Positions 22,195 to 34,576 of a stretch of DNA of 64,000 bases are shown piece by piece. A program made the position numbers and the translations under genes. Within the stretch, counting starts at the first letter, position 1. The number at the start of each line of letters is the position of its first letter. The notes under the pieces are model-generated. The model ran no database searches. It was not told the DNA's origin and was given only the letters and a program-made list of their open reading frames with translations. The DNA comes from Hermetia illucens (Eukaryota; Arthropoda; Insecta; Diptera; Stratiomyidae), in NCBI RefSeq assembly GCF_905115235.1, contig NC_051853.1:47923467-47987466 (forward strand). Direction: 5' to 3'.

Positions 22195-23625
22195 AAGCGA
22201 TACGGCGATCTCCCCGGCAGTTTCGTTTTAGAGCAGGGAGATCGACAATTGATGCTGTCCTGCAAGTCGTGGCCGCCGTTCGACGAGCAGAGGCATATAG
22301 CAGCCGAACTCGACGGGTGGTGCTCCTCATAATACTTGACGTCAGAAACGTCTTTAATTTCGTCAGATGGAAAGACATTCCAGGCACACTAGACAATACG
22401 TTCAACGTGTCGAACTATCTCTTACGGATATTGAGGGACTATCTGAGGAACCGCTTCCTGCTCTATGAAACACTAGAGGGTCAAAGGTGGATGGAGGTCA
22501 CGTCGGGAGTAGCACAGGGATCCATCCTAGGGCCGGATCGCTGGAACGCTACTTATGACTCTTGACTCAAAGATGAGCTTTTCTGAGCAAATCAAAGCAG
22601 CAGCGAACAAGGCTGCGGCTGGAGTTTCGGCGTTAAGTAGGCTAATGGCAAACATTGGGGGTCCTACGTCTAGCAGGCGACGTCTTCTGATGAGTTCAAC
22701 GCAGTCTGTCCTGCTCTACGGCGCAGAGGTATGGGCTGGCGCCCTTAACGAGGAGGTATATCGTAAACGCCTCGCGCAGGTACAGAGACGGGGAGCTTTG
22801 CGAGTGGCGTTTGCGTACCGCACTGTCTCTGAACCGGCCGTGATGGTGATCGCGGGAGTGATCCCCGTTGCTCTTCTTGCTAAGGAGCGTCAGGCCATAT
22901 ACAAGCGCAATGGAGATGAGCCAAGGGAGGTAGTTGCTCGCGAAGAACGGCAACGCACTCTAGACGAGTGGCAGCTCTCGTGGCATAATTAAACTAGAGG
23001 CAGATGGACTGCGCGGCTCATCGGCAACTTAGGTGCGTGGCTGAATCGGAAGCATAGTGAGACTGACTATTTCCTTACCTGATTTTTAAGTGAACATGGA
23101 AGTTTTCAGTCTTACCTGCACAAGATTGGAAAGGCGCGTTCTCCGGATTGTGTGTTTTGCAATGGAGTGGTGGACGACGCCCAACACACTTTTTTTTCTT
23201 GTGGAAGGTGGGACGGGGTTCGTCAGCAGCTCTATTACATACAGGGGATCTCTCTCCAGACAACATTGTCGAAGAGATGTTAAGGACTGCTGACATGTGA
23301 AACCGTGTTGCCCATTACGTTCGGGCCCTTCTCGTTGCTAAGAAGATAGAACTCGACCGGTGGAGGAGCCGGATGGCAGGGGGTTCCTTGAACTGACAGT
23401 TCCCTTCCTCCTCTCCCCTTCCGTTGGTGAAAGGAATTCCTTGATTTGAAGGCTCCGCAAGGCGGGAGAGTTCGGGGACTAGCCCGAAGTAATGTGACAA
23501 ACGGTTCCAGGCTAGCTCTCTGACGATGGGGAGGTGTTTAGTTGGTAGTCCGACGGCGTACCGAATCGGGAGTCCAAGACTGTGTGTGTAAATACATTCA
23601 CCTACCCTACCCCAAAAAACAAAAA
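22195..23625 (+). mobile_element. R1-clade LINE, internally deleted copy
   Basis: Plus-strand R1-type sequence. RT palm text (VVLLIILDVRNVFNFVRW, SGVAQGSILGP) at 22269-22540 jumps to the post-RT region (LDSKMSFSEQIKAAANKAA, SRLMANIGGPTSSRRRLL, LLYGAEVWAG) at 22560-22992, so the YADD region is deleted. The C-terminal knuckle (CVFCNGVVDDAQHTFFSC) follows in another frame near 23150-23210. A 3' UTR ends at an A-rich tail about 23615-23631 (caaaaaacaaaaaaaaatt). Confidence 0.75.
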
Positions 23626-23639
23626 AAAATTGGCCGGCT

Positions 23640-23940
23640 TATCCCTTTTAAGGACTCTGCACAGTCTTGAAGACTTTATTTTGCCTTCCAGTTCCTCACA
23701 GAACGTTGTAAAACAGTTTCGTTTTTTTCGGTTCAACCAAGGAACCGTTTTACCGCTTTGGCCTCGGGAAATAGGACGAGCCTCTTCATAGCACTCAATA
23801 GGTGTGCAAGTCAGAAAGTTCAATTCATCTTCTAGCGTCAAAGGTATCCGTAGTCGCCTAGGGGGCTGCACTTTATTGCCAAGAAGTTCATTGAACTTTG
23901 CCCAATCCGTCTTCCTGAGATTCCATCGTTGTATCACAGA
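23640..23940 (-). mobile_element. LOA-type LINE fragment, post-endonuclease region
   Basis: Minus frame reading FNELLGNKVQPPRRLRIPLT and CYEEARPISRGQSGKTVPW, which matches the same region of the longer copy (38940-38760: FNELLGEKIELPRRLR, CFEEACPVSRGQSGKTVLW). It directly follows the A-rich tail of the R1 copy. Confidence 0.7.
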
Positions 23941-24003
23941 CTGTTCGCAATAGGGAGAGCAGTGCTCCCCACCTTACTTAGCTTACCTCAAGAGTATCCA
24001 GCC

Positions 24004-24100
24004 CGGATGGCTGAAGTTAGAATAAGCGAACATTCTAAGCAAGCAACCGTTGACCATAGCAATAGGTCGTGACCGAAAGATCAGTTCGAGTCCGAGGCAT
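24004..24100 (+). repeat. tRNA-like sequence, possible second SINE head
   Basis: A box-like TGGCTGAAGTTAG at 24008 and B box-like AGTTCGAGTCC at 24083-24093, about 75 nt apart as in a class II (Ser/Leu-type) tRNA. I could not fold a full cloverleaf by eye, and no matching acceptor stem is evident. Downstream (24140-24220) it resembles the 5' end of the family C LINE (ttagtccccttctacgataggcaggg). It is probably a SINE or pseudo-tRNA rather than a functional tRNA gene. Confidence 0.35.
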
Positions 24101-24230
24101 GGTAGCGGCTTCCGAAGTATATAAGAAATTCGTGAACTGCAGGTTGCTAGTCCTTGAATCTGTATCCTTTTTAGTCCCCTTCTACGATAGGCAGGGAATG
24201 TTTTCAGTGCATTCCGAAACTACAACTCAA

Positions 24231-24949
24231 ACGGAGTAGTAAGGTTGTAACGAGATCATAAGTTTCATATATGCAGATTTTTGAATCATGAACCTATTGA
24301 GAAGACCCACAACAACCGATGTTGGTTGCCATTGTTCCTTGTACAATTCTCGTGGATGTTGGGCCACATTTGATCGTTTATAACCATGCTATGTAACCAC
24401 TCTAGTGGAAAATAGTCTACATACATTGTAATCGGAATCTGTTGTGGTCTGCATTAGCTCAATTAAAACATAGATTGAATTGAACGCTTGCGTTCCGTGG
24501 AAGAAAGGCAAATTTGTTTATTACAATGTTTCCAAGTAAATTGAATCATGAAATTAACTCAATATACATATTCAATTCGTAATGCACGTGGAGCTGGCTG
24601 CAGTCAGTAACAATAAAATGTTAATTAAAATCAAAAATATGCCTTGGAACGCTTTTTGTATTGATTCTTATCTGAAGATAAATGAATTAAACCAGCACCT
24701 GCTACTTTGGAAGTACCACTAGGCTGATGAGGTGAAACCCAAAATGATATACTATTTGAAATTTTCATTTTGGTGGAAAATGATGGTTTGAAAAAAGCTG
24801 GAGACACTCTTCAAAGAAACCACTGTCGTCGAATTGAACTTAGCGAGTACCGGCCACAGTACTCCTACTCGCTCGACGCTAGGGTAGCGATGGTAGCGCA
24901 GATAAGTCTACAACACTCGATATGCTCCTCAGTTAACTGACAATGTCTT
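24231..24949. other. AT-rich, nothing recognised
   Basis: No open frame with recognisable domains, no clear repeat partner in the window. Confidence 0.4.
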
Positions 24950-26400
24950 AGTCCCAAAACGTCGTACTAATAAGGAGCTCTGGATCGGAGAAGGGCGAAC
25001 CATCAAAGCATTCCAGAGCAAATATTACAATTTATTCTACAGCACAAGGGACACTGATCAGGACAGGCCTAGAGCATGTATCCTTGACAGAAAGAGCTTG
25101 CAATCTTATCTAAATCCGGACTTGGTTTACAGTGTACATCTCCTCGGCTTACATGGCTCATGACCGATCAGCTCCACCAGAAGGATTACGAAATTTGATC
25201 GTTATTATCGCAGCAAAAAAGGCCAACTTGTTGGTAGATTGTGACGCCAAGGCATACGCTTTGAGTCCGCTCGCAAGTCAGCGAAAGAGGTGAGTCCCTC
25301 TTTGACTTTATTATCTCTTGCAACAGGGGCAGTACACCAGTCTTCCATTTTCTCAGCTCAGGGAACTGTGACGGTTGGAGAAGATTCTTTATATCACTCT
25401 AGTAACCGACAATGGGACTTTCAGGGTGGGGAACTGGAAAGTGTCTGACCAGAAATCCTTTTTAGATCACAGTTCGATACTTTCCGGTTAAACATCGCTG
25501 TAGAGGTTTCCTACCTTCTCAGAGATTCCTGGTAGATCGACTGGAGAAAGTTTGATCAAGTTATCAAGAACTTTCCAGTGCGCAAATTGGTAATACTGGC
25601 ACGACAGACGAACTGGCGCTGGAAAAGGCATCTGAAACCGTCTTCTAAGTCCCAAAGAGAAAGCTCGTCAGGGTGGTCTTTAACATAAGTTACAAGCACA
25701 AAGCAGCCATACAAGGACTGCCTAAATAGGTAGAAGTCCTCCATCAGGACTGAGGAGGAAAAGGAGGAGAAAGTGGTCCTCGCTGATCTATTTTCAGAAC
25801 ATTGACAGCACCAGCCAGTTTGCTAGTCTCAGTAAGATTTTAGCAGAGGAACGTAGTAGTCCTTCCTTTCTTAAGAAAATGGAAAACTCCTGGACGGAAT
25901 CAGCCCCAGCCTTATGAAATTATCAAATCAAAAATCACTAAGAATGAAATCAGCTTGGCTATAAAAAGCTTCTCTGGATATAAATCTTTGGGCCTAGATG
26001 GCATAAAGTCAATCATGCCCCAAAAGCAAGAAAGGGTTACACCAGGGCTTGTATAGATTTACCGAAGTTTCATTTCGATAGCCAGCAGACGAGGCCATGA
26101 ATGTGACAAGGATTTTCGTTAAATCAGCCTTACCTCGTTCGTGTTGAAGACTCTAGAGAATTCCTGGCGACCTGCTTAAGGTTGATCAAGGAGAGGATGC
26201 TCTTTTTCAAGCCTCGGCATAACTACTTCAAAGACAAATCCACAGACACCGCTCTTGCCGAGGCAATTGGCATGGTTTGGCGTTCTCTACAAGTAATATG
26301 TGCTAGCTGCCTTCTTGGATGTAATAGCTACAACTTTCTCTGCTTGCTCACCAGCCTACGTCGAGTGTTTTTTCGCCATACCGATTGGCATGGAATTTGC
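24950..26400 (+). mobile_element. I/LOA-type LINE, heavily decayed
   Basis: Plus-strand text recalling endonuclease and reverse transcriptase of the I/LOA group: AKKANLLVDCDAKA near 25210, GNWKVSDQKSF near 25430, then the RT fingers (IKSFSGYKSLGLDGIKS near 25960; FRPISLTS-like aaatcagccttacctcgttc near 26120; LIKERMLF near 26180). Very many frame breaks. Confidence 0.55.
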
Positions 26401-26439
26401 TTTAAATGTCGTAACGAATATCTGCGCATCAAACATCTT

Positions 26440-26790
26440 TGAATTACACGAATCTCCTGCTTTCCTTTGCACTAAAAAGTATACCTTCGTGATCACTATG
26501 TGTATAATTTTCACTAATTTGCCAGGTAATTTCGCTCATCATCGTACTGCTTACAAAGGTACTGTCTATTCCCGGAGACGCCGACAACTCTTTGCCGACG
26601 TCGATGTGGTGATCTGAGCTTAGCTCTGCCAAGGTAGTAGTCCGGTGTATTAGGAGCCAGCCCTTTTTGGGACCCTGGTCGGGTAGTGTGCATTGAACCC
26701 GTATTAATAGACTGCGTTGCTCCAAGCGAGCTCTAATCCGCCTGTGAGTTTCACGATCAGCTAAGCATAGGTCAGGTCTCAAAAAACTGG
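26440..26790 (-). mobile_element. R1-clade LINE fragment, endonuclease end
   Basis: Minus frame with DSTFVSSTMMSEITWQISEN followed by YTHSDHEGILF. These are the last endonuclease motifs of R1-type ORF2 (compare 58200-58090: VDLTFVSDTLIKDLQWHVSE and YTHSDHQATVF). The remainder is non-homologous or decayed. Confidence 0.65.
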
Positions 26791-26809
26791 GTTAGGGGCT
26801 TTGTCCTCG

Positions 26810-27370
26810 AAGGTACACGCATTCCTAACTGTTGAGGCTCGCTCCCTTGCACGGGTTGCACAGGTGAAACTTTTGTGGAACAGAAAAATTATGAAACTGA
26901 GGAGATAGGAATGGAGGAGGAGTTGGCTGCGATTGTGAGCCATATAAAACTGCGCAGCGCATATCAAAGGAGACAGCAAGGTCTGAAATACCCAACAATA
27001 CATCGGGATGCTTACAACCAAATAAAGAAGACTCGCAAAATGATGCGACATCCGGCGCGGGGACAGCAACCACAGTATCATGCAGTGCTGCTGTTAAGAA
27101 AAAAGGCACAGAGGAAACCGCTGAAACTAAGCAGATGGCTTCGAATGTAAACCTAGTAGGAGTGCAGTCGAATGTCTTCTCGAAAGTCAAAGAGGCTGAT
27201 GTTATCAAAAATGCTCTCGGGAGATTAGTCGAAGCTCTTGGGGCAATTGGAGCCATGCTGAAGAGCACTCCTGGGGATGGTGGCGCTGCAGCTGTCACCA
27301 TCATAGATTCAGTTAAGAACCTGATAACGGCAGCCTGCGGAGTTTCCATGCCCAGGGGACATTGAGACCT
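26810..27370 (+). pseudogene. LINE ORF1-like N-terminal fragment
   Basis: Plus-strand frames at 26875-27150 and 27135-27365. The latter encodes a helical, valine/alanine-rich stretch (NVFSKVKEADVIKNALGRL, VEALGAIGAMLKS, IIDSVKNLITAA). This looks like the coiled N-terminal part of an R1-like ORF1 protein, but no zinc knuckle is attached, so the assignment is weak. Confidence 0.3.
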
Positions 27371-27672
27371 TGCAAACTTTTTATGTATATATTGGAAGAT
27401 GACAGAAGTTTCCGAGCTTGGGAAGGAGTATCGTCTGCCGAGCGATTAACGGGAGGAAAGCTTGTTGCTGTCAGCACATAGTCGACGAGGTGGAGGGTGG
27501 GTGGAGACCCGATTTCAAATTGATAACCCGAAAAATTGGCGTTCTGTGGAACCCTTGCCCACTTAAGGTTCTGAAATCAGCCTGGAAAATTCTAAATCAG
27601 ACTTGCAAAATCTCTATATTTTGTCGAATGTCCTGTCCGCCATCGAAATAACCACCAGTAGCATTCTTGTTT
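27371..27672. other. Nothing recognised
   Basis: A 77-codon plus frame (27418-27651) has no domain I know. Probably decayed mobile element sequence. Confidence 0.35.
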
Positions 27673-27830
27673 GACGATAATCATAATAATCGTTGGTGCG
27701 ATAATCTAATTGGATTAAGGCCTCGACTTGTTTAGAGCATTCAAGACCGTAACGACAGACTACAGAGACTCCAGGAGAAAATGTGATCAGCATTGTCTTC
27801 GTCTGTGATGATAACCCTGATTTGACTTAT
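27673..27830 (-). repeat. tRNA-derived SINE, 3' half
   Basis: Shares ataataatcgttggtgcg, attggattaaggcct, attcaagaccgtaacg and accctgatttgact with the SINE at 49779-50060. The tRNA-like head is missing where the RTE-like LINE begins. Confidence 0.6.
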
Positions 27831-27834
27831 AACT

Positions 27835-29795
27835 CCCTTATACACCTCGATGCTCATTCTGCCGAATCAAAGAGGGAAATCTGATTTCCACCACCAAACA
27901 TGGTAGAGATAATCCGCCTAATTCATCGGCTTAAAAGCCATAAATCGCCCGGAGCCGATGAAATTTCAGCCAAATTGGTTAAATATGGAGGCGTCCAACT
28001 ACTCAGAGCGGTTCATCAACTGATCCTAAAGGTGTGGGACAGTGAATCAATGCCTGATGACGGGCAGCGGGGAGATATCATCATGCAGCAATTATAGAGT
28101 GCCGCCTATAAGGTATTTTCAGCTATCTTGGCGGATAGCCCCATACGCCCAGAACCACAGTTAGATACTAGACAGCTACCTCACTCCCCCTTGCCCCTCA
28201 AGGGAGGAAATCAGTGCGAGTACACACGATTTCAAATTGTTTTGCCCTTGAGCATGAGCGAGATGTACCGAAAACCCGATCAGCTGTGTTTGACATACCG
28301 CCCGGACTTGCCAATGTATTGGTGAGATCCGCAAGTTTTTGCTTATGTATAAGTGAATACGTGAAAAAACTTTTTGATATGTGGGTGAGCACGCCGTAGT
28401 ACCAGAATAGCAAAAGCTCACCGATCTCTCTCTTACCAATACGATTTGACGAAGATTATGCCTTTTCCTTGTTTAGCGTCTCTGATGTGTACAGATAAGC
28501 TTCTGCAAGCATATTTGCAAGTGGGGTCATTTTTGTAAGGGTACTGCCTATAGTAGATCTACTGTGCCCAGAACATCATTGACCCATACCAAAGAGTCTT
28601 CACTGCAAATAAATCAGCAACAGATCAGATTTTCTCTTTTCGGCTAGCGATGGAAAAACTATTGGAATATGACCATCAGGTGCACCATTTTTTCATCGAT
28701 TTTAAGGCCGCCTATGATAGCATAGCCAGGATAAAACTTTACACGGTCATGAGAGAATTCAGTATACCCACGAAATTGATAAGATTATGACCAATGTGCG
28801 AGGTCAGATATAATAAAAACAGGAGGATCAATCAATCAACATCAATAACGGTCTAAGACAAGGGGATGCCCTATCGGGCGTCTTCTTTAACCTGGCCCTG
28901 AAGAAAGTGATTCGCGATGCAGATGTCAATCGCAGAGGCACCATCCTTTTCAAGTCCACCATACAACTACTGACCTACACTGACGATATTGACATTATGG
29001 GAAGAACAACCCGAAATGGACAGTCTACCTTCATGCAAATCGAGCAGGCGGCGCGAGATCTTGGGCTGCACATTAATGAATGCAAGACGATGGTGACAAC
29101 GTCAGCACCAAAAAGCAAGCAGCTAACAACATCAAATCGCACTGGTCAAACAAAAGCAATAAAAATAGGAGACCGCTGAAACCTTCTCTATCTAGGATTG
29201 AAAATCATAACCGATAATAGCTATAAAGATGAAATCTGCACACGGTTGTTGGCTTCCAATAGAGTCTATTTCAGCTTACAAAAACTATTCCGCTCGAAAC
29301 ATCTCACCATAAGGTGAAAGCATTTACTGTACAAGACTATGATCTAGCCAGTCCTCATGTATTCCTCGGAGACTTGGGTTCTTAGCAGGAAAAATTGCGA
29401 ACTCCTGGCCGCGTTCGAGAGAAGAATCCTCCGAAGAATTTTTGCTCCACCTACATGAGGATAGACGATTCCCGAGTCTACATAATGACGAAATATATGA
29501 GCGATACCACGACCATTTGTTTGTGGATAAGATCCAGCTCAATAGGTTGGGGTGGACGGGTCACCTTATCCGTATAGAAGAGGATGATCATAGCCAGAAA
29601 GTTTATAAGAGAAATATCTATGGTGGAAAAAGGAGACGAGGCAGACCCTGACTGAGATGGAGCGATGATATAGGTCAGACAGCGTTTAGGGATATCGAAT
29701 TCTCCTCAGCGCAAAACCGGGGTGTCTGGAGTTCCTTACTAAGGCCGACCGGACGGGATACTGGTTATAGCATCGTTGATGATGATGTTGATGGG
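27835..29795 (+). mobile_element. RTE-like LINE (family A), 5'-truncated copy
   Basis: Plus strand. Fingers at 27900-28090 (VEIIRLIHRLKSHKSPGADE, AKLVKYGG, LILKVWDSESMPDD), an unrelated stretch about 28130-28540, then RT palm at 28560-29170 (TYTDDIDIMG carries the YTDD variant of the catalytic box; NECKTMVTTSAPKSK) and the C-terminal domain to 29760. The tail is GATGATGATGTTGATGG. The internal 28130-28540 sequence may be an insertion. Multiple frame breaks. Confidence 0.7.
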
Positions 29796-29895
29796 TCAGG
29801 TACCCATTTATAGCTGAGTCGACTGGTAACCAACATCCACTCATGATACAAATCTATTTACCATCAGTGAGATTTGAATCGCCTCCTTCCCCTGA
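29796..29895 (-). repeat. tRNA-derived SINE, head portion
   Basis: Shares agctgagtcgactggta, ccatcagtgagatttgaatcgc (complement of the B box region) with the SINE at 49779-50060. It begins right at the tail of the RTE-like LINE. Confidence 0.6.
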
Positions 29896-29929
29896 GCTAT
29901 GCGGACGATCCTTCAACTTAAGTGAAGTC

Positions 29930-30288
29930 AACACACTATCTAACTTACAAACAGCCGCAAGCAAGAGACTCGCCTGCTTGTTGTAAAAACAAGCGTGTCG
30001 AGTCGACTTGGTGGTGATATTTTACCGCAACGTCAATAACGCCCCTGCCTCCGACGTCACGAGGCAAATTCATCGGCTCCACCGCAGAATTTGGATGACG
30101 CATTCTGAATTTGGACATAGTAGTCCATATCCGCCGTTGGAAGTTTTATTGATAGCGTATACATTCAGTGCGCTTATTTTATACTTCCCTGAGAAATGCG
30201 ATTTCAACACCAGCTTTACAGGTCGCAGGAATTCGGTTAGTAGGAGATGCCCCAACTCGAGCATGGGTTCCTTACAGAATTCCTAGGT
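29930..30288 (-). mobile_element. Fragment of the restriction-endonuclease LINE
   Basis: Reverse complement of the part of the LINE that corresponds to about 9510-9930 in the intact copy (blocks around the RT thumb: aactcgagcatgggttcctt, gcttattttatacttccc, tgaatttggacatagtagtccatatccgcc). Separated from the longer copy by a SINE piece. Confidence 0.65.
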
Positions 30289-30395
30289 AATAATCTCGGG
30301 CGAGCGCAATGCTGACCACATTGCCTCCTGCGGTGTACTACTATAGTGTACCGTTACGGTTTTAACACACTTCAAGTCCTAAGTCAATATAAAGG
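30289..30395 (+). repeat. tRNA-derived SINE body fragment, opposite orientation
   Basis: Plus-strand sense piece: ggtaataatctcgggcgagc, gcaatgctgaccacattgcc, taccgttacggttttaacac. These are the exact complements of body blocks in the SINE at 49779-50060. Head and tail are missing. Confidence 0.6.
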
Positions 30396-30399
30396 GGCG

Positions 30400-33300
30400 C
30401 TGGTGGTAGGTCAATGGGAGAATCCGTCGAGTACTCCCCGCAACATCAAGCACGTATGCAAAATGGTGTACTTCTGCGTGGTTTGAACCAGGCTGTGCGA
30501 AAGTCCCAGGACATCAAGAGAAGCCTTGAGGAATTTAGGTACAATACCTAAAGCTGACAATATTATAGGAACTACAACCACCCGCTCGAGACGCCAAATT
30601 TTTTGATTTCCCTCATAGTTCACCTTCTCCACATATTTCCGTTCAATGTTGCTATTATGGGGGATAGCAACATCAATAATATACGCGGAGCGGCCTGTCT
30701 TGTCAACTAACAGTACGTCAGGCTTGTTGTGTGGAGTATGGCGACCAGTCAGAACTTGCCGGTCCCAATACATGCTGTAAGCAGAACTATCAAGTACTGC
30801 TTGCGGCTCATATCGGTAAACCGGACATGTTCCCGGGATTAACCCATGCTTGTATGCAAGGTTTTGATGGATAACCTTACATACAGTATTATGCCTGGTA
30901 AAGTATTGCACCGGTGCCATAACAGTACAGCTAGAAATGAGATGGTCCAACGTCTCTAGCGCCGATCCACACATTCTGCACTGGTCGTTCTCCACCCGTT
31001 CTTTCATGATGAGCTTTTTATAAGCTCGGGTGGCAACCACGCCATCCCGAATGACACCCATGAATCCCTCCGTCTCAGCAAAGAGCTCCCCAGCGCACAG
31101 CCATTTGTCCGGCAATTCACGTGTTTACCGTGCATTGCCTTCGACTTGCATTCATCGATCCACTCTTGGCCCAACTTCAGCCCAGCCAGAGGATTGAAAG
31201 ATTGATCCTTAAAGTTCAGTGGGGTGAGCCCACAGTCTGCCTTATAGACAGCCGCATGCAAGGGACTCGCCCTGCTCTTTGCGGTAAAAATAAGCGCGCA
31301 GCGAGTCGACATGGCGGTGATGTTGTGCCGACACGTCAACCATGCCCGTACCTCCGATGTCACGAAGTAGGTTCATCCGCTCCACGGCAGACGATAGATG
31401 CGATTCCAGTACTGGCTTTACCCGTCGCAGGAATTCGGACAGCAGAGCATCCTTCAGATCAACAATCGAGCATGTGTTCCTTACAGAATTCCTAGGTATT
31501 TGAAAAAGTCTGTCTCGGTCATAGCTTGGATGTGGAGGTCACCAATGCTTTGCCCGGTATGTGCCTCGTGATGACCTTTACGAATGGCTTGGATTCGACA
31601 CTTCTCTAATCCCAATTCCATCCGAATATCACGAGTAAACATGTCTACTATTCGCAACAGACTTTTAAGGTGGTCGTCAGTACAAGGATACAGCTTGATG
31701 TCACCCAAATATTATACATCAAGGGTGTCAGCTGACAATTAGCACGTTGTGGCCATATTTGATTGCGAAACCATGCCCTCTAGCATCATTCAATAACCAT
31801 GAAAAAAGGTTCAGTGCCATGCCAAACCAAAGGGGACTCAACGAATTCCCCTGGAAGATGCCTCTCCGTATACGGATGGGCTCTGAGGTATTAGCACCCT
31901 CAGATGTACGCACTGATAAGGTGGTATGCCACCCTTCCATGGCTGCTGCCAAGAGCTTTATTAGTTTGGGATCAATGCGATACAGATGTAGAACATTAGC
32001 TAAGTATGCGGTACGCTGTAGAAAGCCTTGGCATAATCGATATAGCAACTAAAGAGGTTTCTTTGGCCTCTAGTTGCTTGTCCTACAACTACCGAGTCGA
32101 TAATGGGTTGCTCTTTGTAACCCCTTGACTCAACTCGGCAGCCTTTCTGCTCCTCTGACAGAATGTTGTTGGTCTCGAGGTGCCCATTGACCTTTCCACT
32201 AATAATGGACGTTATGAATTTGTAGAGGGTTAGTAAGCAAGTAATCGGTCTCGTGTCCGCGGGGCCCTGCACCGTGTCCTTCGTAAGGATAAGGTAGGTA
32301 ATGGGATTCGTTGAGAGATCTAAAAAAACTCCGCCGGTTCCTCGGGTATGTTGCATTCTGAAAACGTCTGGAATAACTTTCGCCATACCGTCGTAACCGA
32401 CTGCATATAACAGAAAATTTCTGCTTTAGTGTGTCCAAAATTTCAACTACGGGCGTCTCACTGGGGATGACATAGTTCCGGTAAACCCTCTCCACTTTAT
32501 TCTTCACTCGTCTGCTAGTATTGCCAGTGCTGATCTGAATCAGTCTAGTAATGTCCTGCCTTAGTGAGTTCCGCCGACGTTCCAGACGGATTTTCCATGG
32601 TGGATCTCTTTGGTCACTCAAGCCAAAAACATGAAAGCGAATTTTCTGACCGTGCAATCTGATAGGCGCAACTACACCATAATATGCAATCTCATCATTG
32701 ATTTGAGATAGGAGTTGCTGGAGATGCATAGAGCCTGGGAATACCTGGTCTATGCAAAGGATCCATATTTAAGAATTCTATACACGCTCTTTGGAATTCG
32801 TCCCAAACCTCAGCGGAAACCTCAGCTGGACGGTGGAGAAGAGTGCTTCGGTGAGTACTGAAACTGTTGCCTGCAGTGCAGCGTGGTGTTGTTGATGCCG
32901 CCGCCTCTACCCCCATCGACTCTCGGTCACCAGTTTCCCCGATGACTTCAAGTCGAACACGTTCCTTGATGGTGACCGGGATTTTGTCGCTGCGAGTAAT
33001 AAAGCGGCACTGGTCTGCGACTCGCTGCACAGTCACGTGCGCGAATTGCGGGAAACGCTCGACGAACCTGTGGTGCAACAACAGGTGGTGTGTTGTAGCC
33101 GCCCCCACTGTTATTTCGTAGTAGGAGCGGATGATGAAGACGTTCATTTCTTCAGTCCATTTCATCCGCTGCCTAAGCGATCCTGCTGTAATGGTCACCA
33201 AAAATTGTGACGAAACAGCTGCAGCAGACGGAGCAATGCTCCTGGTCGTCGTGGCGCCTAGACGTCGAACGGCCCCACGACTAGCGGTTTCGATGCCGTG

Positions 33301-33580
33301 CTGTCCATTACAAGAGCCCGACCCAGTCACCAAGTCAGACGACTCCCGCCGGTTATCCGTACCAGACTTCAAATTTCTTCTTCTTCTCATTTTCGTTGGT
33401 GCATTTTATTCCTAGCTGCCAGGTGTGGGGATAGCTTCCTTAGTGATTAATCTGCAAGACTGCAAAGTTCCTGCACTTTCTTAAACTACCCCCTGAAATA
33501 CTGCGGTGGCGTACAGCCATTCAGACTGAAGCTATCCATCCCTCCTCCTTTTACAACCGGGCTTGGGACCGGCTACGGCT
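30400..33580 (-). mobile_element. Second copy of the restriction-endonuclease LINE, decayed
   Basis: Minus-strand copy matching 7028-10800 throughout. Pieces in reading order: Myb-like part and pre-RT (33390-32695, 32729-32199), RT fingers and palm (32386-32000, 32048-31728, 31708-31481), thumb/linker (31363-31004) and knuckle plus endonuclease (31115-30411, with CRMCGSALETLDHLISSC and KPDVLLVDKTG). About 330 bp between the pre-RT region and the RT is deleted relative to the other copy, and the block carrying YLDD is damaged (GDIKLYPCTD). Several frameshifts. It fixes the family boundaries at both ends. Confidence 0.8.
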
Positions 33581-33596
33581 ATTTATTATTATTTCT

Positions 33597-33670
33597 AGAA
33601 GTATGTCGCGATCATAGTTTGGAAGTGGAGGTCATCAATTCTATGTATGGCATGCCGCTCGTGATGACTG
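33597..33670 (-). mobile_element. Small fragment of the restriction-endonuclease LINE
   Basis: Reverse complement of about 9430-9500 of the intact copy (gaagtatgtcgcgatcatag, tggaggtcatcaat, gccgctcgtgatga). Confidence 0.55.
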
Positions 33671-33759
33671 GATGTCCTTCTTTATCCCCTTCCACCTGCA
33701 AAACCTTCTGATACTAGTGCTAGTGCCAGAGTGGCCTCCAAACCACGAGTGCTGGTAGT

Positions 33760-34080
33760 CAAATGACTAACTGCATGTCCTCCGGACTCCTTATTTCTTG
33801 AACATTGTGCTACTCTAACAGCTCAGGCTGCCTCAGTTCTTCATCTTCAGGCGACTTGTTTCCAATGCCGCTTCCATCATTTACCTTCGGACCTCTGACC
33901 ATGTTACCACTAAGCAATTAGATCTCGCCAATGCTGACTCTCCCTGCTGAATCATTCTACTCAAAACATCCGCGTTCCCTATCAGACGACCAGGCCTATA
34001 TACTATATATATAGTAATTCGTGACCATATGATCTGATAATTCGGGAAAAGGCAGCTGGACCTATACACTTATCTCCAGT
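33760..34080 (-). mobile_element. LTR retrotransposon fossil, RNase H end
   Basis: A short minus-strand relic with the phrase YRPGRLIGNADVLSRM, the characteristic end of the RNase H region in Ty3/gypsy-like LTR elements. No LTR or other part is visible. Broken and old. Confidence 0.4.
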
Positions 34081-34540
34081 ATTGAGAGGTGATCAAACAA
34101 CAACATGAAGAATTGGTTCACCAATGAACGCTATTGCTATTGGGAGACGGAGGCTTTAAGAAGGATTGGAATGAATGCGCCCAAGATCCCAGAGTAAGCT
34201 ATGTTCCGTGGATGAAGGAAGGTAATTGAACTATGCTTCCAGTGTAGTTATAGGGCTGAATGCTGGATGCTGAAGTCGAAAGCAAATTGGATCACGACAC
34301 GCGTACCAGCAATCGCAGTAAAAGAGAAGCTCCAGAAGCTAGATCAAACCTAGAAAGCGCGGCAGTGCCGCGGGGATATGAGCAAAGGGGTGGGGATAGT
34401 TTTAGTGAGTGCGAGCTCCATACACTGCTGTAACCTGAAATTTCCAACTCTATGGCGTTCTGCCCACACAGAGTTTCAAGAAGATGCAAATAAATAAGTT
34501 TGTAGTAACAAAGACAATTCATTATTACGATTTCAGAAAT
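34081..34540. other. 3' flank of secreted-peptide gene 1, nothing else recognised
   Basis: The part from about 34440 is conserved downstream of gene 2 (gttctgcccacacagagttt versus gttctgtacacattcagttt). On the minus strand ATTAAA at about 34546-34541 may be the polyadenylation signal; gene 2 has the same hexamer at about 42460. Confidence 0.4.
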
Positions 34541-34576
34541 TTAATTCATTTCTTGATAATATATTTCAACTTACAA

